8,431 bases of DNA, taken from assembly GCA_030608745.1 (NCBI GenBank), contig JAUWDQ010000116.1, positions 1 through 8,431 on the forward strand, read 5' to 3'. Below are positions 4,309 through 8,431 of the stretch, piece by piece. The position numbers and the translations under genes were made by a program. The stretch comes from Pseudomonadota bacterium (GTDB lineage Bacteria; Desulfobacterota; BSN033; WVXP01; G020346125). Below the pieces are notes generated by a model. The model was not told where the DNA came from. It saw only the letters and a program-made list of their open reading frames with translations, and ran no database searches. Each line of letters starts with the position of its first letter. Position 1 is the first letter of the stretch.

Positions 4309-6666
4309 ATGGCAGTGAAGTTTGGCCCCAGACGCGGACTGTATATCGACATCAGCCAGGAGATGGAGAAAGGAGAAGAACCCCTTGCAGCGGATGAGTC
4401 GAGGCACTTTGAAAGGCTCGATCTCATCTACCGTTCCCTATGTGCACTGCTTTTCAACTACGTTCCCACCTCGGGTCATCCGGGGGGATCCATATCCTCC
4501 GGCCGATTGGTGGACGGGATACTTTTCGACGCCATGGACTACGACGTAAGTAACCCTGACCGGGAAGACGCGGATATCATCTCCTATGCTGCAGGCCACA
4601 AGGCATTGGGACTTTACGCACTGTGGGCGTTGCGCAACGAGGTGATGCGCATTGGTGCACCTGAACTCCTGCCAGCGGACACCCGCTATCAGCTACGCCT
4701 CGAGGATCTTTTAGGCTTCCGTCGCAACCCGATCACAAAGACGCCGCTCTTTTTGAAATTAAAGGCGAAACCTCTCGACGGCCACCCCACGCCGACGACG
4801 CCCTTTGTGCGCCTTTCTACCGGTGCATCGGGCGTGGGCCTGGCATCCTCGCTCGGGCTCGCCTTTGGTGCGATGGACTACTACGGCAATGATGCACCGC
4901 GCATCCATATTGTGGAGGGTGAGGGTGCTATGACAACGGGGCGCGCCAGCGAGGCCATGGCCGCAGCTGGTACGGCGTCCCTGAAAAACGCCATCCTCCA
5001 TGTGGACTGGAACCAGGCATCTATCGACTCCAACCACGTCTGCCGCGATGAGGAGGGGCCCGGAGATTACGTCCAATGGAGTCCCATGGAGTTGGCCTAT
5101 TTCCACGACTGGAACGTTATCACGGTTCCGGACGGCAGCAGCTTCCAGCAGATTTTTTCCGCGCAGCGCAAAGCCGCCACCATCGACAACGGCCAACCCA
5201 CAGCGATCGTCTACCGAACGACTAAAGGCTGGCAATACGGCATCGAGGGAAAAGCGTCCCACGGCGCGGGACACAAGCTCTGTGCCGATGGTTTCTATCA
5301 GACCCTCGAGCCCTTTCTTGACATAACGGGTGGTAAACTGCCCCGTTGCGAAGCCGTTAATCAACGCTGCGAGTCCGGCAAGCTCACTGAGATCGTTGAA
5401 GAATGCTTCTGGGAAACCTTGATGGTGATTCGCACCGCGATGGAACGAAACCGTCCGGCCGTGGATGTTCTAGCCCATAGACTCCATGACGCACGCGACC
5501 GCCTCAACCGTCGAAACCGCAAACCACGGGATAAAGCTCCCAAAGTCAGTGCCATCTTCGATACTGCCACCAAGACCCGGGGCTCGATCCCGCCGGAAAT
5601 TACCCTTGTTCCCGGGAAGGCAACTACCCTGCGCGCGGAATTGGGCCGTGTGCTCCAGTATTACAATAAGCTCAGCAATGGTGCGATATTTTCGGCGGCG
5701 GCCGATCTCCTCGGCTCGACGAGCATCATTATCGCCGGGCAGGGTTTTCCTGAAGGATACTACAATGCCCTCACGAACCCGGGGGCCCGGCTTCTCTCGA
5801 TCGGAGGTATCTGTGAGGACGCCATATCAGGCATCCTCAGTGGCATCTCAGCTTACGGGCATCACATCGGGGCCGGCTCATCCTACGGGGCCTTCATGGC
5901 GCCCCTGGGCCACATCTCCGCCCGCCTGCACGCAATCGGCAATCAGGCACGGCATGAGGTGACAAACGAACCTTATCGGCCTATTCTCCTCATCTGTGCC
6001 CACGCCGGGATCAAAACGGGGGAGGACGGACCGACCCATGCCGATCCACAGGCCCTTCAGCTTCTGCAGAATAATTTCCCTCCCGGTATGATGATTACTC
6101 TCACCCCCTGGGATCCCCAGGAGATTTGGACCCTCATCTCGATCGCTCTGGCCAAACGCCCGGCGCTCATTGCGCCCTTTGTCACCCGCCCGAGTGAAAC
6201 GATCATCGACCGCGAGGCATTAGGCCTCGCCCCGGCAACTGACGCCGCCTCCGGGGTCTATCTCCTGCGAGGTGCACGTGGAAAGGGGGATGGGACCATA
6301 GTGCTTCAGGGGAGCGAAGTTAGCTACGCCTTTGTCGAAACAGCGTTATCACTAATTGAAAAGGAGGGTATCGACCTCAACGTCTATTACGTTGCGAGTG
6401 CGGAACTCTTCGATCTCTTGCCACGCTCGGAACAGGAACGGATATTTCCAGAAGCCCGTGCACAGGAGGCAATGGGCATCACTGGTTTTACGCTTCCGAC
6501 GATGTACCGCTGGATCCGTTCCGACCGCGGCCGCCTCATGACGCTTCATGCTTTCCAGAAAGGGCATTATCTCGGAAGTGGTCAGGCTCACATAGTCGTT
6601 GCGGAAGCCGGGCTTGACGGGGAGAGTCAATTCAGGGCGATTATCCGATATGTCAAGGAACAGTAG
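4309..6666 (+). CDS. Transketolase-like thiamine-diphosphate enzyme, enlarged and divergent
   Basis: This 785-residue cytoplasmic enzyme likely transfers two-carbon ketol units between sugar phosphates (non-oxidative pentose phosphate reactions). It is one chain with ThDP-binding, pyrimidine-binding and C-terminal domains. Counterparts of transketolase active-site residues are visible: H57 in SGHPGG, H97 in AAGHKA, H159 in DGHP, H318 in SHGAG, the catalytic glutamate E503 in GICEDAI, GEDGPTH at 571-577, and R627. The ThDP/metal motif is GEGAM at 204-208 with N235 thirty residues after E205. That spacing matches the Asp/Asn pair of yeast transketolase, but with Glu replacing Asp. Standard transketolases have about 620-680 residues; here extra sequence lies before DGHP (about 141-156) and in the interdomain linker (about 340-435). 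AAGGAG at 4297-4302 is a good ribosome binding site for the ATG at 4309. The fold is nearly certain; the exact substrate is not. Confidence 0.88.
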   Translation: MAVKFGPRRGLYIDISQEMEKGEEPLAADESRHFERLDLIYRSLCALLFNYVPTSGHPGGSISSGRLVDGILFDAMDYDVSNPDREDADIISYAAGHKALGLYALWALRNEVMRIGAPELLPADTRYQLRLEDLLGFRRNPITKTPLFLKLKAKPLDGHPTPTTPFVRLSTGASGVGLASSLGLAFGAMDYYGNDAPRIHIVEGEGAMTTGRASEAMAAAGTASLKNAILHVDWNQASIDSNHVCRDEEGPGDYVQWSPMELAYFHDWNVITVPDGSSFQQIFSAQRKAATIDNGQPTAIVYRTTKGWQYGIEGKASHGAGHKLCADGFYQTLEPFLDITGGKLPRCEAVNQRCESGKLTEIVEECFWETLMVIRTAMERNRPAVDVLAHRLHDARDRLNRRNRKPRDKAPKVSAIFDTATKTRGSIPPEITLVPGKATTLRAELGRVLQYYNKLSNGAIFSAAADLLGSTSIIIAGQGFPEGYYNALTNPGARLLSIGGICEDAISGILSGISAYGHHIGAGSSYGAFMAPLGHISARLHAIGNQARHEVTNEPYRPILLICAHAGIKTGEDGPTHADPQALQLLQNNFPPGMMITLTPWDPQEIWTLISIALAKRPALIAPFVTRPSETIIDREALGLAPATDAASGVYLLRGARGKGDGTIVLQGSEVSYAFVETALSLIEKEGIDLNVYYVASAELFDLLPRSEQERIFPEARAQEAMGITGFTLPTMYRWIRSDRGRLMTLHAFQKGHYLGSGQAHIVVAEAGLDGESQFRAIIRYVKEQ

Positions 6667-6880
6667 TGAGATCACTGAAAAACTGGCGACACTGCAAAGG
6701 CGACTGGAACTTCGGGCTCGCAGCATGGGGGCGCGACTTTTCGGAGTGGCCGACCTTACCGTTCATTGGGCTGGATCGGCCCGAGCTGTCTGCTGGCCAC
6801 ATCCGAGCCAGGGCCCCGCGTGCACTGGGTCACCGTCCCGACCGACGCCCCACTTGAAGCGGGGAGTTCGTTCACCTTGA
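6650..6880 (+). pseudogene. Truncated start of a 4Fe-4S / QueG-like protein gene, overlapping the transketolase end
   Basis: An ATG at 6650 opens a 76-codon frame that overlaps the transketolase stop by 17 bp. Residues about 8-37 (KLATLQRRLELRARSMGARL, then FGVADLT) look like the N-terminus of iron-sulfur proteins related to epoxyqueuosine reductase, which typically begin with a helix and 'GADLFGVAD'. After residue about 38 the translation loses all similarity to that family, becomes rich in Pro, Ser and Arg, and ends at 6880. No cysteine motif for iron-sulfur clusters follows in any frame. The best reading is a gene remnant whose body was deleted or replaced. The family resemblance rests on a short stretch only. 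Confidence 0.4.
6848..6877 (+). repeat. Possible IS200/IS605-type right-end-like motif
   Basis: The bases GCCCCACTTGAAGCGGGG, followed by AGTTCGTTCACC, resemble the G/C hairpin plus GTTCAC tail seen at right ends of many IS200/IS605-family elements. The stem here is short (CCCC/GGGG, with an A-C mismatch further in). No TnpA or TnpB coding sequence is present, so this could be a remnant or chance. Confidence 0.2.
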
Positions 6881-6890
6881 GAATCATCTC

Positions 6891-6909
6891 CGCCCTGGCA
6901 CATAGGGCG
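6891..6909 (-). terminator. Hairpin directly after the methyltransferase stop codon
   Basis: CGCCCT and AGGGCG form a perfect 6-bp stem around a 7-base loop. The base next to the stem is the last base of the methyltransferase stop codon on the minus strand. No T-run follows, so termination strength is uncertain. Confidence 0.35.
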
Positions 6910-7440
6910 TCATTCCTCCTTAAAGAAAACATAAGTTCTTTGGCCCTTTCTCGAAAACCTGAATAATCCTTTACTTGCTACCTTGGTCACTATTTCATTT
7001 TCTTTCATGTGATGATCACTGAAGGATAGGATTCCCCCTGGTTTTAATACTCGATGTAACTCCTCCAGGACTCCATTCGGGTCACTCAAGTCGTGAAACG
7101 TATCGTATAATAGGATTATATCTACGCTGTTATCTGGCAATCCAGTTTTGCAATCGGAACAAATAGTCTCTACATTCGTCAGGTGCTTTTTCGAAGCGAT
7201 ATTATGAACCATCTGAATTGCAAGGGGATTAATATCCAGGGCATAGATTTTCCCTGCTTTGCCCACCAATTCCGCAGCAGCGATTATATAACTCCCAGGA
7301 CCACAGCCATAGTCGAGCACAAGAAATCCTGGTTCTATCCCCACCTCTTTCAAGATATGTTTGCGGGGCAAGAAGAAATCGCGAAATTTGTAGCCGAAAG
7401 ACATGAATTTGAAATGAAAATTGGACATAAGCTTATCCAC
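6910..7440 (-). CDS. Class I SAM-dependent methyltransferase (UbiE/MT11-like)
   Basis: This soluble, single-domain Rossmann-fold protein has 176 residues and is predicted to transfer a methyl group from S-adenosylmethionine to an unknown acceptor. Motif I (VLDYGCGPGSY, 41-51) is the SAM glycine loop. D69 in YALDINP is the acidic residue expected to bind the ribose. LPDNSVDIILLYDTFHDL (101-118) covers the motif III/IV region, and LKPGG (132-136) is the typical post-motif loop. The N-terminal helix FHFKFMSFGYKFRDFFLPRK is the short lid common in this small subfamily. The start is GTG at 7440, supported by AGGAG six bases upstream; the next in-frame ATG is four codons inside. It lies 87 bp after the isochorismatase-fold gene on the same strand with no clear terminator between, so co-transcription is possible. 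The substrate cannot be told. Confidence 0.88.
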   Translation of the reverse strand: MDKLMSNFHFKFMSFGYKFRDFFLPRKHILKEVGIEPGFLVLDYGCGPGSYIIAAAELVGKAGKIYALDINPLAIQMVHNIASKKHLTNVETICSDCKTGLPDNSVDIILLYDTFHDLSDPNGVLEELHRVLKPGGILSFSDHHMKENEIVTKVASKGLFRFSRKGQRTYVFFKEE

Positions 7441-7527
7441 GGTAATCTCCTCTTGCTATTCTTCTTGAAAAGGTGATTTCGGGTAATTTAGAATCTTTGA
7501 TTTTAGCGGGCTACCCTTGGGGAACCC

Positions 7528-8247
7528 TTAAAACCGGATCAAGCTGATTCGAGTTAGGGTCGTCTTGCGTCGTGTCCCAGGACCATTAACCAGATGCCAG
7601 GCGGTGTACTGCTCAGCATAGGGGTTCCCGGACGACATACCATCCACCGGGACAATGACTTGTAATCCCCTCAAAGCGGCGCCAGTGGCCGTGTGGAGAA
7701 CAGCTCCGTGAGCGGAAGTGCCTACCAAAATCACGGTCTTGGTGCCTTTCTCCTGTAAAATCTTTTCTAAATCGGTACTGAAGAACTTATCCACACTCGC
7801 CTTGACTACCGGTTCTCCTGCACGGGGGGCCACTTCCTTTCTGATATCGGCCACGGTTCCTTTTCTGGTCAGGCTGTAAATAACGGGCAACCCTTTGGTC
7901 CTTGCCTTGGTGAGTAGGCCTTGGATTTTGGGGACAGAAGCTACACACCGGGGCCTCCTCTTGGAGTTACAGTTCCGGTTTTGAATGTCTAAGATCAGAA
8001 GGGCCGTTACCTTGGGATCTACCGTTACCGGTTTGAGCTCAGGCGGCGATGGGGCTTTCACAGTGGCCCATTCATCCACGATGGTATCCCCCGTCTGGGC
8101 CAAGGAAGAGGAAGCAACAAATAGGATCAATAGGATGATTGCTGTCATCATCGCTCCTCCTAAGAAAGCCTTTGTTTGCAAGAGTACTCTTCGCTTAAGC
8201 AGTCTTCCCCAAAACACCTCGATGGCTTTTTGAACCCTTTCTTTCAT
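7528..8247 (-). CDS. Membrane-anchored or exported isochorismatase-fold protein lacking the catalytic cysteine
   Basis: This 239-residue protein belongs to the cysteine-hydrolase/isochorismatase superfamily. Residues 1-30 are basic; 31-46 form a hydrophobic segment ending in SSSLA-QT, so it is either a signal peptide with a long N-region or a membrane anchor, placing the domain outside the cytoplasm. The domain runs about 78-239. The expected triad is Asp-Lys-Cys: D87 in LLILDIQN and K154 in SVDKFF are present. In the usual 'GVATxxCVxxTA' segment, however, the sequence is GTSAHGAVLHTA (176-187), with A182 where Cys is expected. C-terminal NPYAEQYTAWHL matches family members. It is therefore likely either non-hydrolytic or catalysing by another route; similar AHGAV-type variants exist by recollection. 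The ATG at 8247 has AGGGGG seven bases upstream. The family call is strong; the activity is unknown. Confidence 0.85.
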   Translation of the reverse strand: MKERVQKAIEVFWGRLLKRRVLLQTKAFLGGAMMTAIILLILFVASSSLAQTGDTIVDEWATVKAPSPPELKPVTVDPKVTALLILDIQNRNCNSKRRPRCVASVPKIQGLLTKARTKGLPVIYSLTRKGTVADIRKEVAPRAGEPVVKASVDKFFSTDLEKILQEKGTKTVILVGTSAHGAVLHTATGAALRGLQVIVPVDGMSSGNPYAEQYTAWHLVNGPGTRRKTTLTRISLIRF

Positions 8248-8278
8248 AATTATTCCCCCTTTCTGGAATTTCTATATA

Positions 8279-8307
8279 TCTATACCCAAGAGTGATGGCT
8301 TCGTAAA
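8279..8307 (-). promoter_or_regulatory. Putative promoter of the isochorismatase-fold gene, partly inside the MITE-like element
   Basis: On the minus strand TTTACG (8307-8302) and TATAGA (8284-8279) are separated by exactly 17 bp. Each matches four of six sigma70 consensus positions. A start near 8272 would give a leader of about 25 bases. The -35 hexamer lies within the terminal inverted repeat of the element at 8294-8418. Confidence 0.35.
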
Positions 8308-8418
8308 AAGTCCAACTTCTGCGTTGCACTGCATCCTTCGTCACTGCAGCGTACTGTAAGTACGCCTCATTCCTCAGGATTTGCGCGCCTTGAATTTGGA
8401 GCTTTTTACTTTGCCATC
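8294..8418. mobile_element. 125-bp MITE/REP-like element with terminal inverted repeats
   Basis: The left end GATGGCTTCGTAAAAAG plus TCCAA (8294-8315) pairs with the right end (8396-8418), whose complement reads GATGGCAAAGTAAAAAG plus CTCCAA. There are three mismatches and one extra base over about 22. In the middle is a perfect 7-bp hairpin, GCGTACT-GTA-AGTACGC (8349-8365), with weaker outer pairing (ATCCT with AGGAT). It has no coding capacity. No clear target-site duplication is visible. It resembles TTCGTAAAAAGTCC-type intergenic repeats recalled from Desulfobacterota genomes. Confidence 0.7.
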
Positions 8419-8431
8419 GAATTTTGACTTT

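Noticed and set aside
4759..5364. Minus-strand 201-residue frame inside the transketolase gene
   Set aside because: It is antisense to strongly conserved catalytic motifs, which explain the sequence fully.
4309..6666. Phosphoketolase, because of the similar length of about 790 residues
   Set aside because: The SGHPGG, GEDGPTH and DGHP motifs follow transketolase, and phosphoketolase signature segments are absent.

Overview
The window reads as a chromosomal segment of a free-living, probably anaerobic Gram-negative bacterium of the Desulfobacterota / former Deltaproteobacteria type. That placement is an inference. It rests on the overall look of the proteins, on an outer-membrane-type beta-barrel protein, and on abundant degenerate short tandem repeats and small inverted-repeat elements between genes. 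No rRNA, tRNA, CRISPR array, intact transposase or phage structural gene is visible.

Layout. Positions 1-150 hold pyrimidine-rich and GCAGCAC-type short repeats. A small HTH plus zinc-ribbon regulator follows on the minus strand (251-559), then a minus-strand secreted BON-like/DUF1207 outer-membrane protein (796-1950). A 353-bp divergent intergenic region leads to a small plus-strand two-helix membrane protein (2304-2573). It converges on a conserved minus-strand protein of unknown function with a C-terminal cysteine cluster (2824-3651), and a strong palindrome at 2609-2634 lies between them. The long gap 3652-4308 contains a three-segment hairpin region in the leader of the unknown gene, a second copy of the GCAGCAC octamer repeat, and a strikingly regular 9-bp degenerate tandem array (about 3970-4140). 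After these come the promoter and ribosome binding site of a 785-residue transketolase-like enzyme (4309-6666). A truncated gene start resembling 4Fe-4S/QueG-like proteins overlaps the transketolase end (6650-6880). Two minus-strand genes complete the window: a SAM-dependent methyltransferase (6910-7440) and a membrane-anchored isochorismatase-fold protein that lacks the catalytic cysteine (7528-8247). A 125-bp MITE-like inverted-repeat element (8294-8418) abuts the promoter of the latter.

Functional reading. The genes do not form one obvious pathway. Most are single transcription units separated by repeat-rich spacers. The transketolase-like protein is the only clear central-metabolism enzyme; it keeps nearly all transketolase catalytic residues but has Glu in the usual Asp metal-ligand position. 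The most unusual signals are the 9-bp array of constant AAC(GTT)-ended units with variable interiors, its neighbouring 8-bp array repeated 3.8 kb away, and the cysteine-less isochorismatase-family protein.
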